This document shows, in pieces, positions 28,560-38,728 of a stretch of DNA of 58,343 nucleotides (positions are counted from its first letter, which is position 1; the number at the start of each line of letters is the position of its first letter). The notes under the pieces were generated by a model, which ran no database searches, was not told the origin of the DNA, and worked only from the letters and a program-made list of their open reading frames with translations. Made by a program: the position numbers and the translations under genes. Location: the NCBI RefSeq assembly GCF_013277515.1, contig NZ_VMNB01000007.1, positions 1 through 58,343 of the forward strand, read 5' to 3'. This DNA comes from Streptococcus sp. k-402. Its GTDB lineage: Bacteria; Bacillota; Bacilli; Lactobacillales; Streptococcaceae.

Positions 28560-29895
28560 GTGTCCACCTCACTCCATCCTTGGTGTCAAGGAGCTTAATC
28601 CCTTGAGCAGCCAATTGGTCACGGATCTGGTCCGCTGTCGCAAAGTCACGATTAGCACGCGCTTCTTGACGTTTTTGGATCAAGTCTTCAATCTCTGCAT
28701 CCAAAACTTCCTCAATAAAGACAATTCCAAAGACCTCTAACATAGCCGCAAGAGCTTCCTTAACACTTGCATCATAGTTACCTGAGTTAATCCATTTGGC
28801 CATTTCAAAGACTACTGTAATACCATTAGCAGAGTTGAAATCCTCATCCATAACCGCTACAAACTTGTCTTTAAAAGCCTGTAACTCTTGAGCATCTACA
28901 GTTCCTGAAAATGGTTGCTCGTAAGTATTCTTCAGATACTTGAGATTGGTCTCTGCATCACGCACTGCCTTTTCCGTAAAGTTGATAGGCTTGCGATAAT
29001 GTTGAGTCGCAAAAAAGAATCGAAGTACCTGTCCGTCAAGAGTTTTAAGGGCATCGTGTACGGTAATAAAGTTGCCCAAGGACTTGGACATCTTAACATT
29101 GTCGATATTGACAAAGCCATTATGCATCCAATAGTTGGCAAAGGTCTTGCCTGTTTTTGCTTCTGACTGGGCAATTTCATTGGTATGGTGAGGAAACTCT
29201 AGGTCAGCTCCACCACCGTGAATATCAATGGTGTCGCCCAAAATCTCTGTCGACATGACTGAACACTCGATGTGCCAGCCCGGACGACCAGGTCCCCAAG
29301 GACTATCCCAAGAAATCTCGCCTGGCTTGGCAGCTTTCCAGAGGGCAAAGTCTACAGGATTTTCCTTGCGAGCTGTTTCTTCATCGGTACGACCTGAAGC
29401 ACCCAGCTCCAAGTCTTCCAAGGTTTTATTAGCCAATTTGGCATAGTTGTGAGATTTTTCCACACGGAAATAGACATCTCCTTGACTCTCGTAGGCAAAG
29501 CCTTTTTCAATCAAGTCTTCCACAAAGCGGATGATGTCATCCATAAACTCCACCACACGCGGATGGCGAGTCGCAGATTTGACGCCCAAAGCCGTCACAT
29601 CCTCACGAAAGGCAACGATGTACTTGTCCGCAACCTCCTGAGGCGTGATGCCTTCTTCCCTAGCACGATTGATAATCTTATCATCCACATCTGTAAAATT
29701 GGAAATATAGGCAACCTCGTAACCACGATACTCAAAATAACGACGAATGGTATCAAAAGCCACCGTTGAACGAGCATTTCCCACGTGGATATAGTTGTAC
29801 ACCGTTGGCCCACAAACATACATCTTTACCTTGCCGTCCTCAATCGGGACAAATTCTCGCAAATCACGAGACATGGTGTCATAGATTTTAATCAT
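28552..29895 (-). CDS. cysS: Cysteinyl-tRNA synthetase
   Basis: 447 residues, class I. The HIGH motif appears as HVGN at 37-40, zinc ligand Cys28 is in VCGPTVYNYI, WHIECS is present and KMSKSLGN is near 268. It charges tRNA-Cys. It lies in the same direction as cysE and the GNAT gene, grouping cysteine supply and use. The spacer to the GNAT gene is 82 bp, so a separate promoter is possible. Confidence 0.96.
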   Translation of the reverse strand: MIKIYDTMSRDLREFVPIEDGKVKMYVCGPTVYNYIHVGNARSTVAFDTIRRYFEYRGYEVAYISNFTDVDDKIINRAREEGITPQEVADKYIVAFREDVTALGVKSATRHPRVVEFMDDIIRFVEDLIEKGFAYESQGDVYFRVEKSHNYAKLANKTLEDLELGASGRTDEETARKENPVDFALWKAAKPGEISWDSPWGPGRPGWHIECSVMSTEILGDTIDIHGGGADLEFPHHTNEIAQSEAKTGKTFANYWMHNGFVNIDNVKMSKSLGNFITVHDALKTLDGQVLRFFFATQHYRKPINFTEKAVRDAETNLKYLKNTYEQPFSGTVDAQELQAFKDKFVAVMDEDFNSANGITVVFEMAKWINSGNYDASVKEALAAMLEVFGIVFIEEVLDAEIEDLIQKRQEARANRDFATADQIRDQLAAQGIKLLDTKDGVRWTRD

Positions 29896-29977
29896 AAAAT
29901 AATAGTCAGGAAAGCCAAAATCCGAGAACAGTTAGTTTCATCACTAAGAGTTCAATTGAATTTCAGTCCGAATATCT

Positions 29978-30862
29978 CTACACTTCGGAATCCCTTGCTC
30001 CTTTCTCATTCAGATAAACCACCTGAGTCTGTTTGACAAAGCCAATTTTTTCATACAAACGTTTGGCACCTACATTGCTATCTTCCACTGCAATCTGAAA
30101 TTCCTTATCATTTTGCTCAATTAGTTGGTTGACAAGTGATTTTGCTAAGTAGCTCCCATAGCCTTTCCCACGTTCAGGTTCTGATATTGCTAAACCGTAG
30201 AAGTAATTCGTATCGCTCGATAAATCAACCGTGCAAGTTCCAATAACCTGACCGTCTTTTAATAAAATATATAAGCGACTTTCTGGATCCTTCAGAGCTT
30301 CAGCGACATATCTATCCACAATCTCTCTAGATTCATGCTCTTCTGAGAATGCCTGAAATTTTAACTGACTGATTTGATCCTGATACGAACTATCTGCTAA
30401 CAAAACTTCAAGATTGGAAAGCTTTGCTAACGGATAAGGTCTTCTATCCTTACCTAACCAAGTTTCTGTCTCTTCATCCTCGACCAATCCCCAGTTGCTG
30501 ACAAAATCAGGATGACGTTCTAGAAAAATACGTTCTGTCTGAAAAGTAACTGAACGAATAGGAAAAGAAGCCGTTTCTTTCTCAAAACTAGTAAACAACG
30601 CACGCGCAATTCCCTGACAGCGACGATCTGGATGAACCAGTATCGTCACCTCTACATCTTGATCATCTGCATAGACAGTTAATAAACCAACAAGTTCGCC
30701 TTTTTCATAATAAAGGAAAAAGGCGGGCATGTTTGGGTCAAAATTAAGCATGTTAGAGAGATAGGGATCACGATAGGTACCGTCATAGTTTTGGCAACAG
30801 TTAATTAGTTTTTTCGCCTCAGATAGCTCCTCTTGGCTTAACTTGTTTCTTGCTTGAATCAT
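29978..30862 (-). CDS. Tandem GNAT-domain acetyltransferase
   Basis: 294 residues with two GNAT-like halves. The first has RRCQGIARALF (acetyl-CoA pyrophosphate loop, about 81-91) and the second has ERGKGYGSYLAKSL near 230. The last half also has the NVGAKRLYEKIGF end typical of N-acetyltransferases. The substrate is unknown. It starts 11 bp after cysE, probably in the pnp-cysE transcript. Confidence 0.8.
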   Translation of the reverse strand: MIQARNKLSQEELSEAKKLINCCQNYDGTYRDPYLSNMLNFDPNMPAFFLYYEKGELVGLLTVYADDQDVEVTILVHPDRRCQGIARALFTSFEKETASFPIRSVTFQTERIFLERHPDFVSNWGLVEDEETETWLGKDRRPYPLAKLSNLEVLLADSSYQDQISQLKFQAFSEEHESREIVDRYVAEALKDPESRLYILLKDGQVIGTCTVDLSSDTNYFYGLAISEPERGKGYGSYLAKSLVNQLIEQNDKEFQIAVEDSNVGAKRLYEKIGFVKQTQVVYLNEKGARDSEV

Positions 30863-30873
30863 ATAGGTACCCT

Positions 30874-31491
30874 CTACAACCCCGACGATCTGTGACTGGC
30901 TTCTTTAGCCTGCTCGAGTTTATTGACGTAGTACTCTCGTTTTTCTTCGACTTCGTGAATGACCGGCTCATCCTTTTTACCATGTACACGGACAATCTTG
31001 GCCGGAATACCGACAACCGTCACATCACTAGGCACGTCTGCCACGACAACTGCTGCTGCACCGACTTTGGCATTTTCACCGATTTCAACGGGTCCAATGA
31101 CTTGAGCATGAGCGGATATTAAAGCTCCTTTTCGAACGGTTGGATGGCGTTTGCCAACATCCTTACCAGTCCCACCAAGAGTCACTCCATGATAAAGAAG
31201 AACGCCTTTTTCAACAATCGCTGTTTCTCCGATAACCAGGCCTGAACCATGGTCAATAAAGACTCCAGAGTCGATTTGAGCACCCGGATGAATCTCAATC
31301 TGAGTCCAAAAGCGCCAAAACTGACTGTGCATACGAGCCAAGAGTTTGAAGCCATGCTTCCAGAGAAAATGCGAAAGACGGTGGGCCGCCAAGGCCTTGA
31401 CACCTGGATAAGTCAGCAAAACCTCCAAAGTGGTGCGGGCCGCTGGATCATTTTCTTTTACGATATCAATGGTTTCGCGCCACCATCCCAT
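30874..31491 (-). CDS. cysE: Serine O-acetyltransferase
   Basis: 205 residues. N-terminal helical part, then a left-handed beta-helix of hexapeptide repeats (HPGAQIDSGVFIDHGSGLVI, GVTLGGTGKD). The catalytic His/Asp pair is visible in IDHG and GDV-like positions. It makes O-acetylserine for cysteine synthesis. The C-terminal tail is longer than the core and could carry the feedback or CysK-binding end. It lies 15 bp after pnp. Confidence 0.94.
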   Translation of the reverse strand: MGWWRETIDIVKENDPAARTTLEVLLTYPGVKALAAHRLSHFLWKHGFKLLARMHSQFWRFWTQIEIHPGAQIDSGVFIDHGSGLVIGETAIVEKGVLLYHGVTLGGTGKDVGKRHPTVRKGALISAHAQVIGPVEIGENAKVGAAAVVVADVPSDVTVVGIPAKIVRVHGKKDEPVIHEVEEKREYYVNKLEQAKEASHRSSGL

Positions 31492-31506
31492 ACACTTCTC
31501 CTTTTC

Positions 31507-33720
31507 TTATTCTGAATCTTTTGGTGTTCCTGTAAATTCTTTCTTAGGTTTGTGGTCCTTGTGATGACGTGGGCGGTGAGGACGCTCTGATTTTTCACCT
31601 TTTTCATCACGTTCAGGTTTTGGAGGACGAGGAAGAAGGGCTTTCATAGAAGCATCCACACGTCCTTTTTCATCAATCTTGATAACCTTAACATCAACTT
31701 CATCCCCGATTGCTACCAAGTCTTCGACATTATTGGTACGCGTCCAAGCCATCTCAGAGATATGAACAAGGGCATCTGTCTTATCAAAAAGGTTGACAAA
31801 GGCACCAAATTTCTCGATACGAACGACTTTAGCACGGTAAACTTCATCCACTTTGGCTTCACGGACCAAACCAGCAATAATTTCTTTAGCACGGTTAATG
31901 GCATCTTGGTCGCTAGAGTAGATAGACACATTTCCTTCTTCGTCGATATCAATCTTAACGCCTGTTTCAGCGATAATCTTATCGATGGTTTCTCCCCCCT
32001 TACCGATGACAATCTTAATCTTGTCCACATCAATCTTAATAGTATCAATTTTCGGTGCAGTTGGAGCCAATTCTGGACGAACTTCTGGAATGGTTGCTTC
32101 AATCACATCAAGGATTTCAAAACGGGCTTTCTTGGCTTGAGCAAGGGCCTCAGTCAAGATTTCTGCAGTAATCCCTTGAATCTTGATATCCATTTGAAGG
32201 GCTGTAATCCCGTCACGAGTACCCGCAACCTTGAAGTCCATGTCTCCAAAGTGGTCTTCCAAACCTTGGATATCTGTCAAGACTGTATAGTTGTTGCCAT
32301 CTGAGATGAGACCCATGGCAATACCAGCTACTGGCGCCTTGATTGGCACACCACCAGCCATAAGGGCAAGAGTTCCCGCACAGATAGAAGCTTGAGATGA
32401 AGAACCGTTTGATTCCAAAACTTCTGCTACTAGACGGATAGCGTATGGGAATTCTTCCAAGCTTGGCAAGACTTGAGCAAGGGCACGCTCTCCAAGAGCA
32501 CCGTGACCGATTTCACGACGACCAGGTGCACCGTAACGACCAGTTTCCCCAACAGAGTATTGAGGGAAATTATAGTGGTGCATAAAGCGTTTCTTATACT
32601 CTGGATCCAAACCATCAATGATTTGAGTTTCACCCATCGGAGCCAAGGTCAAAACTGAAAGAGCTTGAGTTTGTCCACGAGTGAAGAGACCAGAGCCGTG
32701 CACACGAGGAAGGAAGTCAACAACCGCATCCAAAGGACGGATTTCATCGACCTTACGACCATCAGGACGTACCTTATCTTCTGTGATCAAACGGCGCACT
32801 TCTGCGTGTTCCATTTGTTCCAAGATTTCAGCCACATCACGCATGATACGGTCAAATTCTTCGTGGTCCGCATATTTTTCTTCGTAAACAGCAATTACTT
32901 GGTCTTTGACTGCTTGAGTTGCAGCTTCACGAGCTAATTTTTCTTCTACTTGAACCGCTTTTTGGAGGTCACTGTTGTAGGCTGCGATGATTTCAGCTTG
33001 CAAGTCAGCATCCACATGAAGCAATTCTACTTCTGCTTTTTCTTTACCAACAGCTGCAACGATTTCTTCTTGGAAAGCAATCAATTCTTTGACTGCTTCA
33101 TGCCCTTTAAGAAGGGCTTCCAACATGATTTCTTCTGACAATTCTTTAGCACCAGACTCTACCATGTTGATAGCGTGTTTGGTACCAGCTACTGTCAATT
33201 CAAGGAGAGATTGCTCTGCTTGTTCTTGGCTAGGGTTGATGATGATTTGACCATCCACATAGCCCACTTGGACACCAGCGATTGGACCGTCAAATGGAAT
33301 ATCTGAGATAGAAAGCGCTAAGGATGAACCAAACATAGCAGCCATTGGTGCAGAAGCATTTTCATCATAAGAAAGCACGGTGTTGATGACCTGTACTTCA
33401 TTACGGAAACCTTCCGCAAACATTGGACGGATTGGACGGTCAATCAAACGCGCTGTCAAAGTCGCATCCGTTGAAGGACGTCCTTCACGTTTCATAAAGC
33501 CACCAGGAAACTTCCCAGCTGCATACATTTTTTCTTCGTAGTTGACTTGGAGAGGGAAGAAATCTCCAGTTGCCATTTTCTTAGACATAACGGCCGCAGT
33601 CAAGACAGTTGACTCACCGTAACGTACGACAACTGCGCCATTTGCTTGCTTAGCAACCTGACCAGTCTCTACAATTAACTCACGACCCGCAAAAGTCGTT
33701 TGAAACACTTGTTTTGTCAT
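31507..33720 (-). CDS. pnp: Polyribonucleotide nucleotidyltransferase (PNPase)
   Basis: 737 residues from the ATG at 33720, which has AAAGGGGATT upstream. A longer in-frame extension is rejected. Two RNase PH domains flank a helical domain, then KH ([15 protein letters not shown]) and S1 ([21 protein letters not shown]) domains and a basic His/Lys/Arg-rich tail. It is a phosphorolytic 3'-5' RNA exonuclease of the degradosome. Its 5' region contains a four-copy array of hairpin repeats. Confidence 0.96.
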   Translation of the reverse strand: MTKQVFQTTFAGRELIVETGQVAKQANGAVVVRYGESTVLTAAVMSKKMATGDFFPLQVNYEEKMYAAGKFPGGFMKREGRPSTDATLTARLIDRPIRPMFAEGFRNEVQVINTVLSYDENASAPMAAMFGSSLALSISDIPFDGPIAGVQVGYVDGQIIINPSQEQAEQSLLELTVAGTKHAINMVESGAKELSEEIMLEALLKGHEAVKELIAFQEEIVAAVGKEKAEVELLHVDADLQAEIIAAYNSDLQKAVQVEEKLAREAATQAVKDQVIAVYEEKYADHEEFDRIMRDVAEILEQMEHAEVRRLITEDKVRPDGRKVDEIRPLDAVVDFLPRVHGSGLFTRGQTQALSVLTLAPMGETQIIDGLDPEYKKRFMHHYNFPQYSVGETGRYGAPGRREIGHGALGERALAQVLPSLEEFPYAIRLVAEVLESNGSSSQASICAGTLALMAGGVPIKAPVAGIAMGLISDGNNYTVLTDIQGLEDHFGDMDFKVAGTRDGITALQMDIKIQGITAEILTEALAQAKKARFEILDVIEATIPEVRPELAPTAPKIDTIKIDVDKIKIVIGKGGETIDKIIAETGVKIDIDEEGNVSIYSSDQDAINRAKEIIAGLVREAKVDEVYRAKVVRIEKFGAFVNLFDKTDALVHISEMAWTRTNNVEDLVAIGDEVDVKVIKIDEKGRVDASMKALLPRPPKPERDEKGEKSERPHRPRHHKDHKPKKEFTGTPKDSE

Positions 33721-33765
33721 TTTAATCCCCTTTGGATTGATGAAATTATACGCCTTGCCTACAAA

Positions 33766-34210
33766 GATCAAGATACTAAGCCGTTAAGCAACTCAAAGGA
33801 AAATAGGAAATCGGACGACGGAGCGACCGCTCCTAGGCAGATTTATCTTTTTCCACAGAGTTGTAGGCGAGTTCAATTACTCAAGATACCAAGGGCGTCA
33901 AAAGCAAAGTAAAAATAGGAAACTGACGAAGTCTTCGATGAAGACAAGACAGTTTATCTTTTTTACACAGCTTTTCGGCCGGATTCAATTACTCAAGATA
34001 CTAAGCCGTTAAGCAACTCAAAGGAAAATAGGAAATCGAACGACGGAGCGAATGCTCCTAGGTAGATTTATCTTTTTCCACAGAGTTGTAGGCGTGTTCA
34101 GTTACTCAAGATATTTTGGACGGTTCGGCTTGCCGAACATTTCTGTAGAAAAATAGGAAGGTGACGCCGCACTCGATGAGTGCTAGGAAGCTTATCTTTT
34201 TTCCTAAGAA
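33766..34210. repeat. Four tandem terminator-like palindromes (SPRITE-like)
   Basis: Four related units have 56-58 bp palindromic cores at 33798-33854, 33909-33966, 34023-34079 and 34148-34203. Each core reads AAAATAGGAA ... TTATCTTTTT with a distinct inner hairpin, for example GTCTTC/GAAGAC. The linkers share TTCAATTACTCAAGATAC. Units 1 and 3 are near-identical. The shape fits SPRITE (rho-independent-terminator-like) pneumococcal repeats, named from memory. An extra hairpin, GTTCGGC/GCCGAAC, lies at 34123-34138. The array fills most of the 752-bp gap between pnp and metF; 34211-34426 shows no gene. Confidence 0.75.
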
Positions 34211-34426
34211 ATGAGACCAAAATTCAATTAAGAATCTTTGATAGCGTGAAATATCTTTTAAATATTCACTCCGTTCGTGTTTTTTGAGACACACATTATC
34301 AGATTTTGCTTAAAAAATAATCAACTTTAAACAAACTTCTACAACCTAAATACCCTCATCTTTGTATCAAGTACGTACAGAGTCTATTTTATCATATTTT
34401 TCTTAAAAAGTGCGGCCTTTACCATT

Positions 34427-34463
34427 AAAAAGGAACCATTCCCCTCAACTGAGAAGAATGGTT
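34427..34463 (-). terminator. Terminator of metE-metF
   Basis: Minus strand: AACCATTC (34456-34463) pairs with GAATGGTT (34434-34441), with an inner CTCA/TGAG pair, then CCTTTTT. Confidence 0.85.
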
Positions 34464-34472
34464 TGCTTTTTA

Positions 34473-35339
34473 TTATCCTAGAGACTGGTGATTAAACAAA
34501 GCATGTGTTGCTTGATGAATGTATTTTGCTGTTTCAGCATTGTTCATGGTGTAAAGATGCACACCAGCCACATCCTGAGTTACCAAGTCCACGATTTGGT
34601 CCACTGCATAGGCAAGTCCTGCTGCTCTGAGCGACTCAGGGTCATGCTCATACTTATCTAAGATGGCTTTAAATTTGCGTGGAAGATGGATATTCTCACA
34701 AGTCTTCAAGAGGCGGAGAGCCTGATTTCGATTCAAAATTGGCATAATCCCTGCATGAATGGGAACATCAATCCCAGCCAAGATGCACTTGTCTTGGAAA
34801 TCATAGAAGCGCTCATTATCAAAGAAAAGCTGAGTTACGAGGCTCGAACAGCCTGCATCCACTTTCTTCTTAAGATTTTGAATATCTGAAATCTGATTTG
34901 GCGAATCTGGATGCCCTTCTGGATAGCAAGCTCCGACAATATCAAAGTGAGGGGCTTGTTCCTTGATGAACTCAATTAAGTCAGTTGCGTAGCGAAAATC
35001 CTTTTGCGGCTCTACATCAGGGATAATATCCCCACGAAGAGCCAATATTTTCTGTACCCCAACCTTGTCCAAGTCGGCAATGGTTTCAGCAACCTTGTCC
35101 TTAGTCAAATAGATAGCTGGCAAGTGAGCAATAGTCGGAATCGCCAAGTCATTTTGGATAAAGTCAGCCAAACGAACCGTCGTTTCCTTGATATTAAATT
35201 TATTATTGCTGGCAGTCACACTGATAAAGTGGGGAGCCAACTCCTGCATATCTTGAAGAGCAGAAATAATGTTATCATTACCCACAGCTGGGTTTGGAGG
35301 GAACACTTCAAATGAGAGTGACGGTGTTTGGCGTGACAT
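34473..35339 (-). CDS. metF: 5,10-methylenetetrahydrofolate reductase
   Basis: 288 residues, TIM-barrel MTHFR family. It starts with the typical SLSFEVFPP (catalytic Glu in FEVFPP). VTASNN, LALRGD and a late GVHLYTMN are also present. It reduces methylene-THF to methyl-THF, the methyl donor for MetE, which is encoded just upstream (63-bp spacer). A terminator follows, so metE-metF is a two-gene methionine operon. Confidence 0.95.
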   Translation of the reverse strand: MSRQTPSLSFEVFPPNPAVGNDNIISALQDMQELAPHFISVTASNNKFNIKETTVRLADFIQNDLAIPTIAHLPAIYLTKDKVAETIADLDKVGVQKILALRGDIIPDVEPQKDFRYATDLIEFIKEQAPHFDIVGACYPEGHPDSPNQISDIQNLKKKVDAGCSSLVTQLFFDNERFYDFQDKCILAGIDVPIHAGIMPILNRNQALRLLKTCENIHLPRKFKAILDKYEHDPESLRAAGLAYAVDQIVDLVTQDVAGVHLYTMNNAETAKYIHQATHALFNHQSLG

Positions 35340-35402
35340 ATGTAATAACCTTTTCTAGTTGATTTCTTTTTGAACAACCATTGTATGGAGAGAAATCTAA
35401 TC

Positions 35403-37652
35403 TTACAATTTCTCACGCGCAGCTTTAGCTGCTTCAACAAGGCGGATCAAGCTTTCTTTTGTTTCTGGAATACCACGTGTTTTCAAACCACAGTCAGGGT
35501 TGATCCAAACTTTCTTGCTTGGTACTTTGGCAAGGATGGCTTCGATGGTGTGGTCGATTTCGCCTTCGTTAGGCACACGAGGTGAGTGGATATCGTAAAC
35601 CCCAGGTCCCACTTCTGTTTGGAAGTTTTTCGCTTTGAGTTCGTCCAAGATTTCAAGGTTTGAACGGCTGGCTTCAAAGGAAATAACGTCCGCGTCCATG
35701 TTGTCGATAGCTGGGATGATATCTGTAAATTCTGAGTAACACATGTGAGTGTGGATTTGTGTGTTTGGCGCTACTGTTGAGTGTACCAAGCGGAAGGCAG
35801 GAATTGCCCAGTCAAGGTAGTCTTCGTACCAGTCGCTACGACGAAGTGGCAATTTTTCACGAAGAGCAGCCTCGTCGATTTGGATGATTTTCACACCAGA
35901 AGCTTCAAGGTCAAGTACTTCATCCTTGATGGCAAGGGCGATTTGAAGAGTTGAATCCTTGATAGAGATATCTTCACGTGGGAATGACCAGTTAAGAATA
36001 GTTACTGGTCCAGTCAACATACCTTTAACAGGTTTGTTTGTACGGCTTTGTGCATAGCTAGACCATTTAACAGTGATAGGGTTAAGACGAGTAACATCAC
36101 CCCAGATGATCGGTGGTTTCACTCCACGCATACCGTATGATTGTACCCAACCATTTTTAGAGAAGAGGTAACCTGACAAGTTTTGACCGAAGTACTCAAC
36201 CATGTCATTACGCTCAAATTCACCGTGAACAAGGACATCAAAGTCGATATCTTCTTGCCATTTGATCCATTCGTCGATCGTTTCAGCAAGGAAAGCGTCG
36301 TACTCTTCTTGAGACAATTCACCTTTACGGTAAGCCAAACGTTTGGCACGAACTTCTTTTGTTTGAGGGAATGAACCGATCGTTGTTGTTGGAAGAGCTG
36401 GAAGTTTGAAAGCTTCTTCTTGGATAGCTTCACGTTCTGCAAAGGCTGGCAAACGAGTATAGTCAGCGTCTGTCAAACCAGTGATACGAGCACGAAGTTC
36501 CGCATTTTCACCAACACGTTCAGTCGCAAAGAGTTCTTTGTTAGCTGCAAGCGCTTCTTCACCTTGACCATTGCGGATAGCATCCAAATCACGAATCTCA
36601 TCCAATTTTTCAACTGCAAAGGCAAAGTGGTTCAAGATAGCTGGTTCAAATTCTTCATTAGCTGTTGTAAATGGCACATGAAGAAGTGAGCATGAGCTTG
36701 TCAAAACGATGTTTTCAGCTGGAATTTGTTCAAGAACAGCCAAGCTCTTTTCGTAGTTGTTACGCCAGATATTTTTACCATTGACAATGCCTGCATAAAG
36801 AATCTTGTCAGCTGGGAAACCACCTTTAACAAGTTCAAGAGTTTTCTTACCTTCAACGAAGTCAAGACCGATAGCATCTACTGGCAAGTTCACAAGGTCA
36901 GCGTAGACGTCACGAACATCACCGAAATAAGTTTGAAGCAAGACTTCAAGGCCTTTTTTGTCAGCCAAAAGTTTGTTGTAAAGGTTCAAGAAGAGAGCTT
37001 TTTCTTCAGCTGTCAAATCTTTGACAAGAGCCGCTTCATCCAATTGGATACGAGTCGCACCAAGTTCTGCCAATTTAGCAAAAACTTCTTGGTAAGCAGC
37101 CACTAAACTATCTACGAAGTCTCCTGCTTTCACACCTTCTTCAAAGTCTGACAATTGAAGGAAAGTGAATGGACCTACAAGAACTGGACGAGTGTTCAAT
37201 CCAAGTTCTTTTGCTTCTTGGAACTCATCGAAGATTTTGTGACCAGCCAATTTTACTTGAGTGTCTTTTTCAAATTTAGGAACGATGTAGTGGTAGTTGG
37301 TGTTGAACCATTTCTTCATTGGAAGGGCGCGAACATCCCCTTTTTCTCCTTGGTAACCACGACCCAAAGCGAAGTAGCGCTCAAGGTCAGACAAGTCCAA
37401 GTTTTGAACTGAAGCAGGTACCACGTTGAAAAGGAAAGCTGCATCTAGGAAGTTGTCATAGTGAGAAAAGTCATTTGATGGGATTTCAGTGATGCCTTTT
37501 TCTTTGACAATGTTCCAGTGTTTAGCACGCAAATCTTTTGCTGCTGCCAAGAGTTCTTCTTCTGAGATTTCTTTTCTAAAGTATTTTTCAGTTGTAAATT
37601 TTAATTCGCGGAATTCTCCCAAACGAGGGAAACCGATGATTGTAGTTGACAT
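35403..37652 (-). CDS. metE: Cobalamin-independent methionine synthase
   Basis: 749 residues from the ATG at 37652 (TTGGAGGACACATC upstream), the usual MetE length. An upstream in-frame extension through the promoter is rejected. Two TIM barrels; the C-terminal zinc site is visible as HTHMCYSEF with His and Cys, plus the late PDCGLKTRG Cys. It transfers the methyl group of methyl-THF polyglutamate to homocysteine. It has an MtaR-type palindrome upstream. Confidence 0.96.
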   Translation of the reverse strand: MSTTIIGFPRLGEFRELKFTTEKYFRKEISEEELLAAAKDLRAKHWNIVKEKGITEIPSNDFSHYDNFLDAAFLFNVVPASVQNLDLSDLERYFALGRGYQGEKGDVRALPMKKWFNTNYHYIVPKFEKDTQVKLAGHKIFDEFQEAKELGLNTRPVLVGPFTFLQLSDFEEGVKAGDFVDSLVAAYQEVFAKLAELGATRIQLDEAALVKDLTAEEKALFLNLYNKLLADKKGLEVLLQTYFGDVRDVYADLVNLPVDAIGLDFVEGKKTLELVKGGFPADKILYAGIVNGKNIWRNNYEKSLAVLEQIPAENIVLTSSCSLLHVPFTTANEEFEPAILNHFAFAVEKLDEIRDLDAIRNGQGEEALAANKELFATERVGENAELRARITGLTDADYTRLPAFAEREAIQEEAFKLPALPTTTIGSFPQTKEVRAKRLAYRKGELSQEEYDAFLAETIDEWIKWQEDIDFDVLVHGEFERNDMVEYFGQNLSGYLFSKNGWVQSYGMRGVKPPIIWGDVTRLNPITVKWSSYAQSRTNKPVKGMLTGPVTILNWSFPREDISIKDSTLQIALAIKDEVLDLEASGVKIIQIDEAALREKLPLRRSDWYEDYLDWAIPAFRLVHSTVAPNTQIHTHMCYSEFTDIIPAIDNMDADVISFEASRSNLEILDELKAKNFQTEVGPGVYDIHSPRVPNEGEIDHTIEAILAKVPSKKVWINPDCGLKTRGIPETKESLIRLVEAAKAAREKL

Positions 37653-37732
37653 GATGTGTCCTCCAAAATTTGTTGTTGAAACTATCTTAACAGAAAAGGA
37701 ATCATCTGTATAATTGTAAAAAATTAGGCTTT

Positions 37733-37753
37733 GATATAGTTTGAAACTATATC
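37733..37753 (-). promoter_or_regulatory. MtaR/MetR-type operator upstream of metE
   Basis: A perfect 21-bp palindrome: GATATAGTTT and AAACTATATC arms around one base. It matches the streptococcal MET box (TATAGTTTnAAACTATA) recognised by the LysR-type regulator MtaR. It lies 81 bp before the ATG and upstream of an A/T-rich -10 region, fitting activation. A half-site copy (GAAACTATC) is at 37678-37686. Confidence 0.85.
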
Positions 37754-37767
37754 TCTGTTTTAAACAA

Positions 37768-37799
37768 AAGAAAAAGACTTGAGACACATGCCTCAAATC
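37768..37799 (-). terminator. Terminator of the TIGR02328 gene
   Basis: Minus strand: GATTTGAG and CTCAAGTC arms (37776-37799), then TTTTTCTTTT. The 37800-37896 stretch shows nothing else. Confidence 0.7.
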
Positions 37800-37896
37800 C
37801 TTTGTGTAGCTTGTTTTATAGCTCTATTGCAGTTAGGCTCTTCAATCGCGTTATTAGTAATTCTTATAAGTGACTATGGCTTGTTATTAGAAAAGA

Positions 37897-38259
37897 CTAT
37901 AGGTTGATCCCCTTCTCTCGGAGATTATCCAGACACTCCTCATAGTATTCTGCATCATGCTCACTATAGATGGGCTTGCCTAGCTTCTCCTCTGCTAAGT
38001 ATTGATGAGAAGGGCAAGTCTTACCACGGTAGTTCTTGTCCAGCCACTCTTGACTGACATTATAGCCACGGTTAGCCATCTCCTCCATGATCAAGTCATG
38101 ATAGGCATAGAGACGATAAGGCGAGTGGGTAAAGACATAGTCCACCGTTGCATGCTTTCTGCCCCAGCCATTGCCACGCAGGGCGCAGCACTCTCTATGT
38201 TGTCCCAAAAGTTGAGGACGCGGAAGTTGTGAAATCAAAGCCTCATGCCAAAGTCTCAT
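37897..38259 (-). CDS. TIGR02328/pyrimidine-dimer glycosylase-like protein
   Basis: 120 residues. It starts MRLWHEALISQLPRPQLLGQ, followed by an ALRGNGWGRKHATVDYVF block, the pattern of the TIGR02328 family related to T4 endonuclease V. T4 DenV uses its N-terminal amine as catalyst; whether this family keeps that activity is unknown. AAAGGAG lies before the ATG. It is the last gene of the accessory block and overlaps the reading frame of the DUF1722 pseudogene by 17 bp. Confidence 0.75.
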   Translation of the reverse strand: MRLWHEALISQLPRPQLLGQHRECCALRGNGWGRKHATVDYVFTHSPYRLYAYHDLIMEEMANRGYNVSQEWLDKNYRGKTCPSHQYLAEEKLGKPIYSEHDAEYYEECLDNLREKGINL

Positions 38260-38647
38260 GACAATCTCCTTTCAGTAAAGTCGAATGCTGCAAGTAGGTA
38301 TTTGGATAGCGTTCAAGCAAATCTCAAGTCTTAGCAATCACATCTTCCTTAGAAGCCTGACCAAAGCGGTAGCGATCAAGCAAGAGCATATAGTCCTTGC
38401 GCTCAGCATCTGTCGCTTTCTTTTTGAAATAGCCCCAAATATGCTGAAAGGCATTGCAAACCTGACCCCTGTGTTCTGTAATCTGGCAGGCACGGTCAAT
38501 CATCTCTTGAACCTGACTCACCTCGACCTCTTCATTCTTCAGGTATTGGCGGATCTCGTTGTAAATATTGCTGGAATGGCTCAAAACAAGGTATTTATTT
38601 TCCGCCCAGAGTCGCTGACAAAGGGCACGTTGGTTGTTATTTTCCAT
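38243..38647 (-). pseudogene. DUF1722 (YbgA-like) gene with premature stop
   Basis: The first 107 codons (LWAENKYLVLSHS, then NAFQHIWGYFKKKATDAE) fit DUF1722. An in-frame TGA at 38324-38326 then interrupts the frame. Reading on past it gives DLLERYPNTYLQHSTLL, the typical end of that domain, and a TGA at 38243-38245. The 107-residue product may still be made. The function of the family is unknown. The start codon and ribosome site sit in a strong hairpin. Confidence 0.7.
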
Positions 38648-38688
38648 ATTTCTCCTTACTTTCTACTAGTTCCCCGGAAATATGGAAA
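38641..38688 (-). promoter_or_regulatory. Hairpin enclosing the start codon of the DUF1722 gene
   Basis: TTTCCATATTTC (38677-38688 read on minus) and GAAATATGGAAA (38641-38652) form a 12-bp perfect stem. The ATG at 38647-38645 lies in the second arm, and the ribosome site AAGGAG is at its loop edge. It could also act as a transcript end after hsdM, but no T-run follows. Confidence 0.55.
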
Positions 38689-38728
38689 CAAAGTTATATC
38701 TTAAAAATGAGCGAATCAATTACTCTCA

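Noticed and set aside
28552..31491. T-box or riboswitch before cysS or cysE
   Set aside because: The spacers are 82 bp and 15 bp, too short for a T-box, and no such fold or conserved T-box sequence is seen.
33766..34210. Possible CRISPR array
   Set aside because: The repeats are long (about 57 bp), palindromic, imperfect and separated by conserved rather than unique linkers; no cas gene is near.
34106..34294. Small minus-strand open frame of 62 codons
   Set aside because: It runs through a terminator-like palindrome and its translation is only the hairpin sequence read as protein; there is no ribosome site.
34380..34426. Promoter for pnp just after the metF terminator
   Set aside because: A TATGATAAAAT-like -10 is present on the minus strand, but no acceptable -35 could be placed, so it is not listed as a feature.
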